This document shows, piece after piece, positions 1-11,473 of a stretch of DNA of 64,000 bases; positions within the stretch are counted from its first letter, which is position 1, and the number at the start of each line of letters is the position of its first letter. Position numbers and translations under genes: made by a program. This DNA comes from Erodium maritimum (taxonomy: Eukaryota > Streptophyta > Magnoliopsida > Geraniales > Geraniaceae). The notes under the pieces were generated by a model that saw only the letters and a program-made list of their open reading frames with translations, had not been told where the DNA came from and made no database searches. The DNA is taken from positions 62,486,012 through 62,550,011 of the forward strand of contig OY997590.1 of the NCBI GenBank assembly GCA_963921825.1, in the 5' to 3' direction.

Positions 1-800
1 TCGTCCCTTTTGTGTAAACCAGGCCTTTATCTCGAGCACGGAGAAGACGGGAGTTGGCTAGGACGTCAGCAGCTAGGAGACGCAGCTGTTGGTTCTTCGA
101 GAGGTAGGGATTACCTCGAAACCCGCTTATTTACGGTTGTTCTAGAAGGCATATAGAGAAACCTAATAATCGGATAAAGAACTAGTATGCATGTAGGACG
201 AGAACAACTAACGTAGACAATTCAACTGTGAACATTTACGTTTCTGTCTTGGGAAATTGTCGTGCTGGTAGAATCGGGCCGTGTCGTGCCTGTAGGTTTG
301 TTTGTTGTGTGAATCTACCTACTGCTATGTTGATTGAACGGATAATAATTAACGAACATTGAAAACGAGTAAAAGTGAACTAGCAATGCATGTTGATGAC
401 TTGAGTGGTTATCTCCTGTTATGTGATTTATTGAACTGTGGGAAGGTTGGGGATCGAATACCGGTTAAACCGGTGGGGTTACCACGTGGAGTGTGGTGTC
501 GATAAGTGATGGTAAGTGCGGAACGTTTGTGAGTGTAATTAAGGGTCAAAGCCTGGTATATTCGGTGTATCTTGTTGTTGCTATGTGTGGGCAAGTGTGT
601 CGTGATTGTTATGATGTGAACCATTGGTTGTGATATGGTCGGGTGAGTGATAGACTGACGTGATTGTGATTGTGGTTGTGGTACCGTGGTTACTTGTGAG
701 TGTGATTGTGATTGTTGGTTAAATTGTGCCCGAGAGGGGGTAGTACCTTCCGATGCGCGGTCGGTGAAGTGTGATGTGTGTTGTATTTTGGTTACATGAG

Positions 801-985
801 AAAGGTGGTTTCCCTACCTTCCGACCGTGAGTTGGTAAAACGCTGTGTCCCGCGAAGAGGTGGTTTCCCTACCTTCCGACTAGCACTCGGTAAAACACTG
901 TTGTGTGCCGCGAGGTTCCAGGCTGCGAAGAGGCGATTTCCTTGCCTTTCGTCGATCGGTAAAACGATGTGTCCCGCGATGGGGT
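801..985 (+). repeat. Tandem repeat inside LTR, about three units of 65-75 bp
   Basis: Three diverged units each carry a GGTGGTTTCCCTACCTTCCGA-like block, then a ..CGGTAAAAC.. block, then TGTGTCCCGCGA. The array lies in the LTR and the open frame across it is not a gene. Confidence 0.6.
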
Positions 986-1189
986 CGACTGCCCCTCCTG
1001 ACCTTGTGTTAGGGGAAAGTTGCGTACGGCTATGCCGGGCCGTGCGGGTTGCTCCCGAGACCGTGCATTGGTTACGAGTTGGGTGTTTGATTAATGTTGT
1101 GGATTGAACGGGTGTTGCTGTGTCTGGGACATTGATTGTTTTCCGTGTTATTTGTTGTCTTATTCCGATGCGACGTGTTCCGGAGAGAC

Positions 1190-1410
1190 TTGTTTCACCC
1201 CGATGATATGTGTCCCTTCGGGGATGTTTCCGGGAGGATATCTTGTTTCACCCCGATGATATGTGTCCCTTCGGGGATGTTTCCGGGAGGATATCTTGTT
1301 TCACCCCGATGATCTGGGTCCCTTTGGAGACATTTCCGGGAATCCCGACGATATGTGTTCCTTGTGGGAACGTTTCCAGGAGTCCCGATGACATGTGTCC
1401 CATCGCGACC
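1190..1410 (+). repeat. Tandem repeat of about 53 bp in LTR
   Basis: Units of the form TTTCACCCCGATGATATGTG followed by TCCCTTCGGGGATGTTTCCGG recur nearly perfectly twice and then decay over two more units. A diverged relative occurs in the LTR at 21160-21240, so this is an LTR-lineage feature and not a local satellite. Confidence 0.7.
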
Positions 1411-2001
1411 GAGGGGTACTTCGGTACGAAGTATTGGTTTGCGTGTGGTTCGGAGTCTTGTGGTATAAATCATCTGTATTTCCGTAACATTGGGTATTTT
1501 ACTTGGATTGTTCCTTTCGGTGTGGGCCTGAGTATAGTAGTTGACGGAGTTGACGTTGGTACAGTTGGACTTTAGTATCAGAGTTTAACGAGGGTTGTTG
1601 ACTTTATTTTGGTTTGTGTTTCAAACCCTTTTATAATATCTCTAAATTATGGAAATGTGTTTTGGTAAATCTGAAATAAGAAGGCTTCTATGGTTTTCCC
1701 TACTAAGCGTCAAGCTCATCCCTTTACCGTGTTTTCTACAGGTAGTGGCTTTAACTTGGAGTAGAGGACATCGCGGAGCATGGGGCTAGCGAGGGTCCGG
1801 ACTTAGATTTACTTATTGTTTGTAGAGACGTACTGTTTACTTTGGACTTATGTTTTTACGGAGCATGTGACTCAAGTTTCAAACTCTGCTGATTTATATT
1901 ATTCTCTCTTTTTCAGACTTACATCCCTTTATATTTGTTATTATTTATTATTCACTAAGTCACATCACGGGTCCGGTCAGTACCGGATTTGGGGCGTGAC
2001 A

Positions 2002-3390
2002 GAAATGGTTGAGCCCATCGGTGGTGTGAGGATCATCGGATGAAAATGAATCTTCAAGGTGAAGATGGACATGGACGGAAAGCCTCAGACTTACGAAGCC
2101 TGACTGGTTGCGAAAGGTTATAGGAAGATCCGAGGGATTGACTATGAGGAAACCTTCTCACCAGTGGCTATGGTCAAATCTATCCAGATTCTTCTTGACA
2201 TAGTCTCGTATCTTGATTACGATATATGGCAAGTTGATGTCAAAACCGCTTTTAAATGGGAATTATACTTAGGACGTTTATATGTCTCAACCTAAAGGTT
2301 TTGACGATCCGAAAAATAACGGGATAGATTTATAAGTTGTTGAAATCCATTTGTGGATTGAAACAAGCTTCTCGGAGTTGGAACCTTCGTTTTGATGAAG
2401 TGGTAATTATATTTGGCTTCATTAAGAACGAGTATGACCCTTGTGTTTATAAGAAGACTAGTGGGAGAAAGATTTCTTTTCTGGTGCTCATTGGAAACGA
2501 CATCCCAACCTTGCATGAGACTAAAAGTTTGGTTGAGGAAGTGTTTCGCAATATAGGACTTAGGCGATGCTCCTTATATCTAGGGATTAAGATATATATA
2601 GATCGCACCAAGATGGTCTTGGGTTTAAGTCAGAGCACTTATGTGACCAAGGCATTGAGTGGGTTCTCAATGCTAGATTCAAAGAAATGATTATTACCCG
2701 CTCGTCATGGTGTTCGTCTCAGCAAGACTTAGTGTCCTAAAACACCTGATGAGCTAAAAAGGATGATGTGAATCCCATGCCTCTGGGTGTAGGATCGATC
2801 ATATATGCCATGACATATACGAGACCGGACGTCTCGTATGCCTTGTGTTGTACCAATAGACACCAGTCTAACCCATGGGGAAAGATGATGTTGAACTAGT
2901 CGTCGAAGGATAAGTAGACGCTAGTTTTCCAGACAAATCTAGATGACTTTAGAAGTTCATCAGGATATGTGTTTACGCATAATGGCGGAGCTTTTAGCTG
3001 GGAGAGCTTAAAGCAAGATACCATCGTCGAATCTACGATAGAGGTCGAGTAAATGGTTGTTGTAGATGGAACTAAGGAGGCTATGTGGATTTGGAAATTC
3101 ACAACAGGGTTGGGTCTAATTAAAAACCCATCCAACCCGATGAATCTATTTTACGACAACACAAGGGCCATTCCGCAAGCTAAAAGCCCAAATCACATAG
3201 CAAATCCAAACATGTACTTCGGCGTATCCACCTCATCAGAGAAATACTGAACCGAGGTAAAGTGAAGATCACCTATATTGCAACTGATGATAACATAGTC
3301 AATCCATTGACTAAGTCACTCTCGCTGCCAGATCATGTTAAACATGTAAAGTCTACGAGAATAAATTGGAGTTTAGATTAGAACTAAGCT
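2002..3390 (+). pseudogene. Ty1/Copia pol remnant (reverse transcriptase and RNase H)
   Basis: Conceptual translation across stops and frameshifts gives Copia RT landmarks: VEPIGGVR near 2010, a GIDYEETFSPVA-type block near 2135, QVDVKTAF near 2230, and ICGLKQASRSWN at 2349-2384. The catalytic YVDD position reads IGND. A TRPDVSYALCC-type segment near 2820 and RNase H blocks (STIEVEYMVV near 3030, ending KSLSLPDHVK near 3320) follow in order, and then the polypurine tract and 3' LTR. Gag, protease and integrase are absent because the upstream part is cut by the Gypsy-type LTR. Several stops and a loss of the catalytic Asp pair make this copy inactive. Confidence 0.85.
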
Positions 3391-3401
3391 CAGTGGGAGA
3401 T
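3391..3401 (+). other. Polypurine tract of Copia element
   Basis: CAGTGGGAGAT lies directly before the LTR start TGTTAG, the usual plus-strand priming site for plant Copia elements. Confidence 0.7.
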
Positions 3402-5206
3402 TGTTAGTCTTATGTCCAAATGTATATATCATTGTTAGAAATAAAATTAAAGCAGCTTTATATTACTTATGTGTTGGAGTAATATATCGATGTGTGCTCT
3501 GATCTATGCCCATAATGCGAATAAAATCATAGATCGAGATAGATCACACTCGATGAGTCCCTAGTCAAACAAAGCTTCACTAGAAGCGATTAGTATGAAA
3601 GATGGCCCTTTATGGCTTACGTTCTGTTAGTCATTAGAATGTGATTCCGGAGTCTGATCATAGATATCATGTGGGACATGATATTCGGCGACCAGCCTTG
3701 AATATGTGTCATAGAATGAGTCATGAACATATTTAGTGTCGTAGCTTGTCATGTATCCTTAGACCAAGGAGTCTTTGTGATCGCTATACAGTCAACAACT
3801 GAGTTTGACCTGAGCTCAACGTTTTCCGTAATAGGGCTTCCATAACGGCCAAGATTGGTTTGGGAACAGGCTGCATAAGTGACACGAAAGACGGCTAAGG
3901 GATTTATCCCTTATACTAAGGTATGGGAAAGATATCGGTTCTCAGCCGCTTGATCGAGAGTGACTTAAAGAATAGCATGATCATGCACATGATACTGGTA
4001 TCATATATTTAGTCTTCTCACATATCAAGGAACAATGATTGAGAAAATAAGGATGACGGCTCTATGCCTTATCTCAATCAGGATATCGCTGATAAAAGGA
4101 TAGTGACATAGACGACGGAAAGGTTAGAATCGACAGGGTTGATTCGTTATGCAGTGTCAGGCAATACTAAAGTCTTGTTAGTTGCCAGTTATATAGAATC
4201 AAGTAAAATGGGATTTTATGTTGATCTATTGACATGCATAAACCTAAGGGGTCACACCGGAGGATGAGACTCATTGACACATTTATGGAGAATGGCGAAA
4301 AGGGAGTTCTCTCGGGACATGACCAAAACTAGGTTTTGGGTCATGTGCCCGTAAGTGAATAGGACTTTACGAATCGAGACAAGGCTTGGAGTCTTGGGGT
4401 TGATCACGTCAAATAATGTTGAACATTTCCGGTTTGGAAGGCTTGGAGGCGACGAGCGCGTCACGGGACCTCGTTGGGAATGGCCATGAGTTATGTTCCA
4501 AGAGGCACATGCAACCAAGGCCAATGGAACTAATTAATCAAGTCTTGATTAATTAGTACTAAGTAAGCAAGACAAGGATTAAGGTGTTGGTGATTCACCA
4601 CCTAACCCCATCTTGTCTAGCCATACTTAACACCATACTTAACCTATTTACACCATGCTTGTCATATACTATTGTTTATTATGTTTATGGGAGTTAATTG
4701 GTTTAAGTCATCATTTTCCAACATAACAAACATATGACACAAAATAGCAAGACAACTTCTCCCTTCTCCTTCTAGAATTTCGGCCAAGGCAAGCTCCCAT
4801 CTCCATTTTTGGTGTTCTTGAGTACTCATAAGAAGAAATAGGTGGCTTTTATTCCCAAGTGGATACGTAGGCGTCTTGGAGACTCAAGTCAAATCATTCT
4901 TTACCCGGTGTTCTTGTTTTGGTATGAAAGTGCTGATTTTTTTCTTGCGATTCTAATCTTTGGTAGTTGATTCATGGTTTTAATGGTCTCTTTGTCTTAT
5001 TTTTCATTCCGCCGAGAGTATGTGTTCATACCCTCCAACGAGACCCAACATACAGCCCCTAGTGTTGGGTCATCCAGGTGTCAAGAACACACTCGAAGGA
5101 TCCCCTGGTTAGGCAGGAGGTCTTGTATTGTTGCCGCCTCACTTGGTCCTTCATCCGTGATGAGGTGAGGTTGTGGTACGAAGTAGAGAGATACGTGTAT
5201 CCAACA
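3402..5206 (+). mobile_element. Copia 3' LTR, about 1.8 kb
   Basis: The segment starts TGTTAG directly after a polypurine tract and ends ..CCAACA, giving TGTT/AACA termini. The first 700 bp align with the sequence at 63572-64000, including the GACACGAAAGA(C/T)GGCTAAGG block, which confirms a repeated LTR. The right boundary is inferred from the terminal inverted repeat only. The open frames at 4252-4524 and 4974-5168 lie in the LTR and are not supported as genes. Confidence 0.75.
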
Positions 5207-5265
5207 CCCCAAATGTGCTTTCAAGTTAGGCAAGAGGTCGTGGTTTAGTTTTATTTAGTTCATTG

Positions 5266-6392
5266 ATAATTAAAGATAAATTTGTTTGAGGACAAATCGG
5301 CTAGATACCCCTCTTATCTTAAAAACTGTGAGAACTCATCCTAGCCACACACACATAAGATCCAAAAAGCATCATGATGCCACATCATCACCCACAATTC
5401 ACTAAAACTCACGCACAATTCTTGTATCTCTCACACTAGCAAGAGCATAAGTGTAATAGCATAGTGGCATATGGACAAATGTCCATTTTTTTTCTTGACC
5501 AATTCACTAATTTAATCATTCCTGCTTTGTTTGAACTCCGATTAGCTTCGAACTTGCGCCAATATTTTTATTTTTCCAAGGGTTGTGTATCAAGTAAGAT
5601 ATTGAATATATTTTGAAGCACGAAAAAATATATATATCGGGGTGATAAAACTAGTGTTGAATATTGATAAATCTTCACTAATAAATTTTTCATATCAGTG
5701 TGATAAAATTTATGTTTAGTGTTGATAAAACTAGTGTTTAGTGTTGATAATGTTGGGGTGATAAAACACGTGTGCTGAGGTGATAAAAAATAAGTGATGA
5801 TGTGATAAAACACATGTAATGTGGTGATAAACCTAGTGTTTAGTGTTGATAAAACTAGAGTTCAGTGTTGATAAAAGACATGTGATGAGGTGATAAAACA
5901 CATGTGCCGATGTGAAAAAAAAAATCATATTCAGTTTTGGTAAAATGAGATGATAGAACTAGTGTTCCGTGTTGATGAAACTAGTGTTCGATGTTGATAA
6001 AACTAGTGCTCATTGTTGATAAAAATCACCCATATATATATTTTTTAAATCGGTCCAAAATAAATAAATAAATATGTGCTTCAAAACATATTCACCATTG
6101 ATCTTGATTGAAATCCCTTGAAAAAATAAAAATATTGGCGCAAGTTTGAAGGCAATCGGAGATCAAACGAAACGAGAATGATTAAATTAGCGAATTGGTA
6201 AAAAAAATGAAAGGTCTACTAAAAAACTCCTAACTTACTAAAAATGTCGTTTTTTGCAGTTATTAAGTCAACAACTCAATAGCATCACATCCATCCATTT
6301 ATAAAATAGATGGTTTGGATGGGTTCTCACAGTTTTTAAGTTAACGGTGGGTTTCTATTTGATTTTTCCTCAATTTGTTTAGGTTTAATTAT
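5266..6392. mobile_element. Foldback-type inverted-repeat element with minisatellite core
   Basis: The outer left arm (AATTAAAGATAAATTTGTTTGAGG, then AAAAACTGTGAGAACTCATCC) pairs with the right arm read in reverse (AATTAAACCTAAACAAATTGAGG, then AAAAACTGTGAGAACCCATCC). The inner arm segments at about 5460-5625 and 6055-6240 also pair (..GCGCCAATATTTTTATTTTT.. against its complement). Arms are about 350 bp each. There is no coding capacity. Long TIRs suggest a MULE-like or foldback non-autonomous element, but I found no clear target duplication. Confidence 0.7.
5636..6030 (+). repeat. Degenerate minisatellite (GTGATAAAACTAGTGTT units)
   Basis: About 18-20 imperfect units of roughly 20-22 bp built on TGATAAAACTAGTGTT(T/C)AGTGT fill the space between the inverted arms. 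Units containing CACATGTG replace CTAGTG in several places. Confidence 0.8.
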
Positions 6393-6597
6393 TTTAAAAT
6401 TAGTTAAAAATTAAGGATATATTTATGTTCAAATTTAATTTTTTTTTAATTAATATAATGATTAAATAATGTTAATTTAATTAAACATTGTTCGCTAAAA
6501 ACTATTTTATTTTCAGATTTAACAAAACTATATTTATCATGTCATTAGAAGAAACTCTATAGGAATTATCACGATGTTTAGCAACTTCATTGCAGAC

Positions 6598-6774
6598 TGT
6601 TAAGCTATATTATCTTACTTGATTCAGTTTCCATATTATAGTTATATATTGTATAGCGAATGGTTGATCTTGTTTCCATATTGCTTGATTATATTTCCTA
6701 TTTTACCTCTCATGTAACCCATATATTGTGAGATAATAATATACAGAATCATTCAAGGCAAATAAGCCTTTTCA
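6598..6774 (+). repeat. 5' LTR of short Copia element
   Basis: 177 bp with TG..CA termini. The left flank CAGAC is repeated after the 3' LTR. Confidence 0.95.
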
Positions 6775-6787
6775 TGGTATCAGAGCA
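6775..6787 (+). other. Primer binding site (initiator tRNA-Met)
   Basis: TGGTATCAGAGCA lies immediately after the LTR and is complementary to the 3' end of initiator tRNA-Met. Confidence 0.9.
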
Positions 6788-6943
6788 ACAACTAGTTTTG
6801 CCCCTTCCAACTACCTTCATCGCCACTTCTCTGTTCCTCTATCTACTCTCTGCCACTATTCTTTATACACAACACACCCTCTATTATAACAACCATACTT
6901 ATCTCTACCAAACCACCATTAGTCTTATCTCTACCAAACCATC

Positions 6944-7927
6944 ATGTCCACAACAAACGATACATCATCAGCCACTGTTACTATACCCAAAACCACACCC
7001 ACAAATGCACCTCCAACCACCACCCCTCTTCACCCGGCCTACACCGTCTCTAACCCGTGCCACACCGTTCAGATTCGATTGGAGACTAAAGACCAGCATT
7101 ACAAACAATGGAGGGAGATGTTCAAAATTCTCTGTACAAGCCATCAAGTTCTTACTCATATTACTGACCCGCCGCCGGAGACTACAGATCTTCTCTGGAC
7201 GCATCTCGATGCTTTGTTCGTCTCTTGGTTATATGCAACAGTTCATCCGACTCTGCTCTCGGATATTTTTAAACCGGATGCAACTGCTTTGGAGCTCTGG
7301 ACGGTCATTGAATTCGTCTTTCGTGACAATAAGATGTCTCGTGCTATGAAACTGCACCAAAACCTCTGCTCTTTTCGCAAGGGAACTCACACTATATCAG
7401 AATACTGTCAACAATTGAATCTTATTTCAGACTCTCTTGCAGACATCGATCAACCTCTAACGGATCAAGATCTTGTACTTCAAACCTTGCACGGTCTACC
7501 CGAATCCTACAACACTGCTGTAGAGGTAATCCAACATCAACATCCAACTCCTTCTTTTAATATTGTTCGATCTATGCTTTTGTTAGCCGAAACCCGTCAA
7601 ACCCAACACCCAGATCAAACCACCGTCCTCCTCACAAATAATTCCCAACCATACCGCAACCAATATGCTAGTGGCAGAGGCAGATACAAGGGACAGGGAC
7701 GCGAATACGGTCGTGGCAACTCTTTTGTTTGTTCTGCGGGTATCCTTGGCGCACCACCAACAAATGCCCTTCATCATCAACGCTCGTCGAACCAATTTCC
7801 AAGAGGGAACCAGTCCACAGGGTACCGTACACAGTACCATGCATACACAGTACCATGCACGGTACCCTCCCCTAATTCGCATGGTCTCACATATCAACAT
7901 CCCACCAACAGCCGCACTTATGCTTAG
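6944..7927 (+). CDS. Copia gag-like open frame, 327 aa
   Basis: The frame starts MSTTNDTSS about 150 bp after the primer site. It holds a Copia gag core (UBN2/Retrotran_gag type): RLETKDQHYKQWREMF near residue 46, LWTHLDALFVSWLY near residue 85, then SRAMKLHQNLCSFRKG and ISEYCQQLNLISDSLA, and LHGLPESYNTAVE. The C-terminal region is rich in Gly, Arg and Tyr, but the usual CCHC zinc knuckle cannot be recognised, so it is lost or decayed. The frame ends at a TAG, after which the same frame continues through pol, so this stop probably truncates a former gag-pol polyprotein. Functional gag is doubtful. Confidence 0.75.
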   Translation: MSTTNDTSSATVTIPKTTPTNAPPTTTPLHPAYTVSNPCHTVQIRLETKDQHYKQWREMFKILCTSHQVLTHITDPPPETTDLLWTHLDALFVSWLYATVHPTLLSDIFKPDATALELWTVIEFVFRDNKMSRAMKLHQNLCSFRKGTHTISEYCQQLNLISDSLADIDQPLTDQDLVLQTLHGLPESYNTAVEVIQHQHPTPSFNIVRSMLLLAETRQTQHPDQTTVLLTNNSQPYRNQYASGRGRYKGQGREYGRGNSFVCSAGILGAPPTNALHHQRSSNQFPRGNQSTGYRTQYHAYTVPCTVPSPNSHGLTYQHPTNSRTYA

Positions 7928-10900
7928 CCCATCAGTCACCTACCCCCAACTCATCCTCAGCCCGCAACTCTGTTGGGCCCGTACTTCCTCTCGGCCCAAC
8001 AGCTCTCAACACTCGGCCCGCAGCCCGCACAGCCCACATTGACACAGCACGCCACTCCTTTTCCCACCAATTCCAGTCCACCAATTCTCGGTCAGCAGCT
8101 CTTCGGTCAACAACAGCACCATCAACCGTCCAGTCAGCAGCAGTCGCCTAGTCAGCATCCCAATCAGCAGCATGGTTAGTAGGGTCCTCAAGCCACCGAT
8201 CTCAACCATTTTTTCTCTACCATGACACTTAATCAGCCTTCGGATGGCTGGAACATGGATATTGGTGCCACTTCGCATACAGCCTCTTACTCCGGTAAAT
8301 TTTCTCACATTACACCTTGTTTAAATTCAAATTCAATTATTGTTGGTAATGGTGCTTCTTTACATGTGACTTTACTGGACAATCTTCTATCTCGTCCCCC
8401 TCTCATGTTTTTAACTTACGTAATATTCTCATTAGTCCCCATATCATTAAAATTTTGATATCAGTTTGTCAGTTTACTCGCGATAATCTTTGTTCTATTG
8501 AATTTGATCCCTTTGGCTTTTATTGTGAAGGATCTAATGACTGTGACTCTCTTCCTCCGTTGTGATAGCAATGGGGATCTTTATCCAGTGACCACATCCG
8601 CTCCACTTTCGTCATCCACTTCCTTATTCCTCTCCACTGATATCCCTCCTACAACTTGGCATCGTTGTCTTGGACACCCCGGCACTTCAGTTTTTAAGTT
8701 TCTTTGTTCTCGCAAATTTATTTTATGTATTTATACATTTTCGAATACTATTTTTCATGCATGTCAACTGGGCAAGCATTTACGCCTTCCTTTTTCTCCT
8801 TCTCTCTCTCGTACTACGCATTTATTTGAAATAGTTCATTCTGATTTGTAGACTTCGCCTATTGTTAGTTTGAGTGGATTTAAATATTACTTATTGTTTC
8901 TTGACGATTTTTCTCATTTTCTATGGGTTTTTCATCTACCTGCGAAGTCTGAGGTTTTTTCCTTGTTTACTCGTTTTCAAGCCTATGTTTGCACCCAATT
9001 TTCTCTTCCTATTAAGGCTATGATTTGCACTCTTAACAATATGTTTCGTTCTCTTCTTTTTCAAGCTCAGTTCCCCTCTTCTTTTTGGGTCGAAGTCCTT
9101 CACATGGCGGCCCACACTACCAATCTTCTACCCACTACGACGCTCTCTTATCGGACTCCATTTGAGCTCCTATATAACACCCCCCCCCCTTCATACGATT
9201 ACCTTCGCGTTTTTGGTTGCTTATGCTACCCGAACCTCTCTTCCACAGATCCTCACAAGCTTGCACCTCGGTCTGTAGCATGTGTGTTTCTTAGTTACCC
9301 CTCCAATCATCGTGGTTTTCGTTGCCTTAACCTCTCCACCGGTCGCGTCATTATATCCTGTCATGTTACCTTTGACGAAACAGTTTTTCCATACTCCTCT
9401 CATCACAAATCATCCTCCGACTCTGCTATATTCCCTTCTTCCACCACCGATTTCTCTCCCCCTCTCCGTTTTTCTCACTTTTTTCCTCCCACTGCCTCTC
9501 CGGCTCCTCCCGTACCTTCTTCTCTAAACTATTCTCATTCGATTTCTCCCATTCATGCTTCTCCTTCTACTTTGAGTTCGTCGCCACATTCTACCTCACC
9601 AACAACCTCTGATTCCACCGCTTCTCCGCCATCATTACCCATGTCCCCCTCCCGACCTTCTCATCCTATGACTACTCGCAGCCAGGCTGGAACTTTTCGT
9701 CCCCGACGTATCTTCGATCTCACCGTCTTTACTGCTTTTCTTTCCCCCATTCCACGGTCTTCTTCTCAATCTCTCTGTGACCCCAATTGGAAACAGGCTA
9801 TGGAGGCTGAACTCTCTGCCCTTCATTCCAACGACACATGTGATCTGGTCCCCTACCCTCCGAATGTCAATATTGTCGGCTCCAAATGAATCTTTCGCCA
9901 TAAGTTGCGTTCTGAAGGGTCTCTTGAGCGATGTAAAGCTCGTTTGGTAGCTCAGGGGTATACCCAACAGGCTGGTGTCGACTATGATGACACTTTTAGT
10001 CTGGTGGTCAAACCGGCTACCATCCGCACCATCCTTAGTCTTTCCTTGTCTCACTCGTGGCCGATTTATCAACTCGATGTCAAAAACTCTTTTCTACATG
10101 GCAACCTCCATGAAGTCGTATACATGAAACAACCCCCTAATTTCCTAGACACCTCTCTTCCCAACCATGTTTGTCGGCTTAAGAAAGCCCTCTACGGCCT
10201 CAAACAGGCTCCCAGGGCCTGGTACCAACGTTTCGCTTCCTACCTTCTATCCTTGGGTTTTGTCGGCAGTACGGCAGACACATCCCTTTTTATCTATCGT
10301 CGGGATTCTCATACAGCTTATCTCCTACTCTATGTTGATGATATACTTCTCACCACCTCTTCTCTTGACCTCCTATCCTCCATTACCTCTCGTCTCGGTT
10401 CTGAATTTGCAATGACAAATCTTGGTCCTCTCCACTACTTCTTGGCATTTCGGTCACTCGCTCACCATCTGGTCTTCTCCTTTCTCAAGAAAAGATTGCT
10501 CGGGATATCCTCGCCCAGGCCAACATGTCTTCCTGCAACCCGTGCCTTACCCCATTCGACACAAAATCAAAGCTTTCCTCCTCATCCGGACCTCCTGTCT
10601 CTGATCCTACTCTTTATCGCAGTTTGGCAGGTGCCCTTCAATATCTCACCTTTACTCGTCCTGATATCTCATATGCTGTCCAACAAGTCTGTCTTGTTAT
10701 GCATGATCCATGTAACCCCACTTCCATGCTCTCAAACGCATCCTTCGCTAAATCTAAGGCACCCTTACCTATGGTCTCCATCTTCGTCCTTCCCGAACTC
10801 TATCTCTCACTGCTTACTCTGATGTTGACTGGGCGGGTTGTCCTGACACCCATCGCTCTACGTCAGGCTACTGTGTCTTTCTCGGTCCCAATCTCATCTC

Positions 10901-11290
10901 CTGGTCATCCAAACGTCAGCATATCGTATCTCGTTCTAGTACGGAGGGTGAGTATCGCGGTGTTGCTAATGTTGTAGCTGAATCATGTTGGCTTCGTAAT
11001 CTTCTACTTGAACTACATTCTCCACTCTCCACTGCCACCATTGTTTTTTGTGATAACAGCAGTTCTGTTTACATGTCTGGTAACCCTGTTCAGCATCTCC
11101 GTTCCAAACATATTGAGCTTGATTTACACTTTGTATGTGAGAAAGTTACTGCAGGTCAGGTTCGTGTGTTGCATGTACCGTCCTCGTACCAGTTTGCAGA
11201 TATCTTTACCAAAAGTCTTCCCTCCGCCCTCTTCAATGACTTTCGATCCAGTCTCAACATCTTTCCAACTCGAGCTTCGACTGCGGGGGC
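7928..11290 (+). pseudogene. Copia pol pseudogene (PR-IN-RT-RH)
   Basis: The frame of gag continues with stops at 7925, 8177, 8180, 8456, 8849 and 9887. The protease active site reads MDIGATSH (expected D-S/T-G). The pre-integrase finger is near 8660-8790 (WHRCLGHPG .. CHACQLGKH). Integrase starts IVHSD, FLDDFSHFLW, and then jumps from TQFSLPIKAM (about 9020) to TLNNMFRSLLFQAQ, removing the second catalytic Asp and the Glu. RT is well kept: [11 protein letters not shown] near 10070, [16 protein letters not shown] near 10190, [10 protein letters not shown] near 10325. A frameshift near 10450 and another before 11073 split RT and RNase H, and the latter ends SKHIELDLHFV .. FADIFTKSL. Confidence 0.9.
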
Positions 11291-11291
11291 G

Positions 11292-11468
11292 TGTTAAGCT
11301 ATATTATCTTACTTGATTCAGTTTCCATATTATAGTTATATATTGTATAGTCAATGCTTGATCTTGTTGCCATATTGCTTGATTGTATTTCCTATTGTAC
11401 CTCTTGTGTAACCCATATATTATGAGATAATAATATACAGAATCATTCAAGACAAATAAGCCTTTTCA
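11292..11468 (+). repeat. 3' LTR of short Copia element
   Basis: 177 bp, preceded by the purine-rich GCGGGGGCG and followed by the target duplication CAGAC. Confidence 0.95.
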
Positions 11469-11473
11469 CAGAC

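Larger units (their letters stand above)
1..2001 (+). mobile_element. Ty3/Gypsy-type LTR, 5' end outside window
   Basis: The right end is the element-type terminus GGCGTGACA preceded by the palindrome TCCGGTCAGTACCGGA (1972-1987). Blocks here match the LTRs at 51-58 kb in order: the ACTAGTATGCATG motif near 184, the GGGAAATTGTCGTGCTG block near 250, the GGTCGGGTGAGTGATAGAC block near 640, and the TACT.AGCG..AGCTCATCCC hairpin near 1701. It abuts Copia reverse-transcriptase coding sequence at 2002, so it inserted into an older Copia element. Whether it is a solo LTR or the 3' LTR of a full element cannot be told from this window. Confidence 0.75.
6598..11468 (+). mobile_element. Complete but defective short-LTR Copia retrotransposon
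   Basis: Two 177-bp LTRs (6598-6774 and 11292-11468) begin TGTTAAGC and end CCTTTTCA, and a 5-bp target duplication CAGAC flanks them (6593-6597 and 11469-11473). The primer site TGGTATCAGAGCA follows the 5' LTR directly. Order is gag, protease, integrase, RT, RNase H, as in Ty1/Copia. I count 10 mismatches between the LTRs (about 5.6%), so the insertion is not very recent. Gag to RT is one reading frame broken by stops, and later parts are frameshifted. The very short LTR resembles the Ale/Retrofit lineage, which is inference. Confidence 0.95.

Noticed and set aside
1210..1575. 121-codon frame and its reverse partner at 1195-1473
   Set aside because: Produced by translation of the 53-bp tandem repeat in an LTR.
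5568..5813. 81-codon reverse frame with repeated FITP/NTSF patterns
   Set aside because: Translation of the minisatellite core of the inverted-repeat element.
6775..6787. tRNA-Met-like sequence (also at 52594)
   Set aside because: These are primer binding sites directly after LTRs. No tRNA gene was found in the window.
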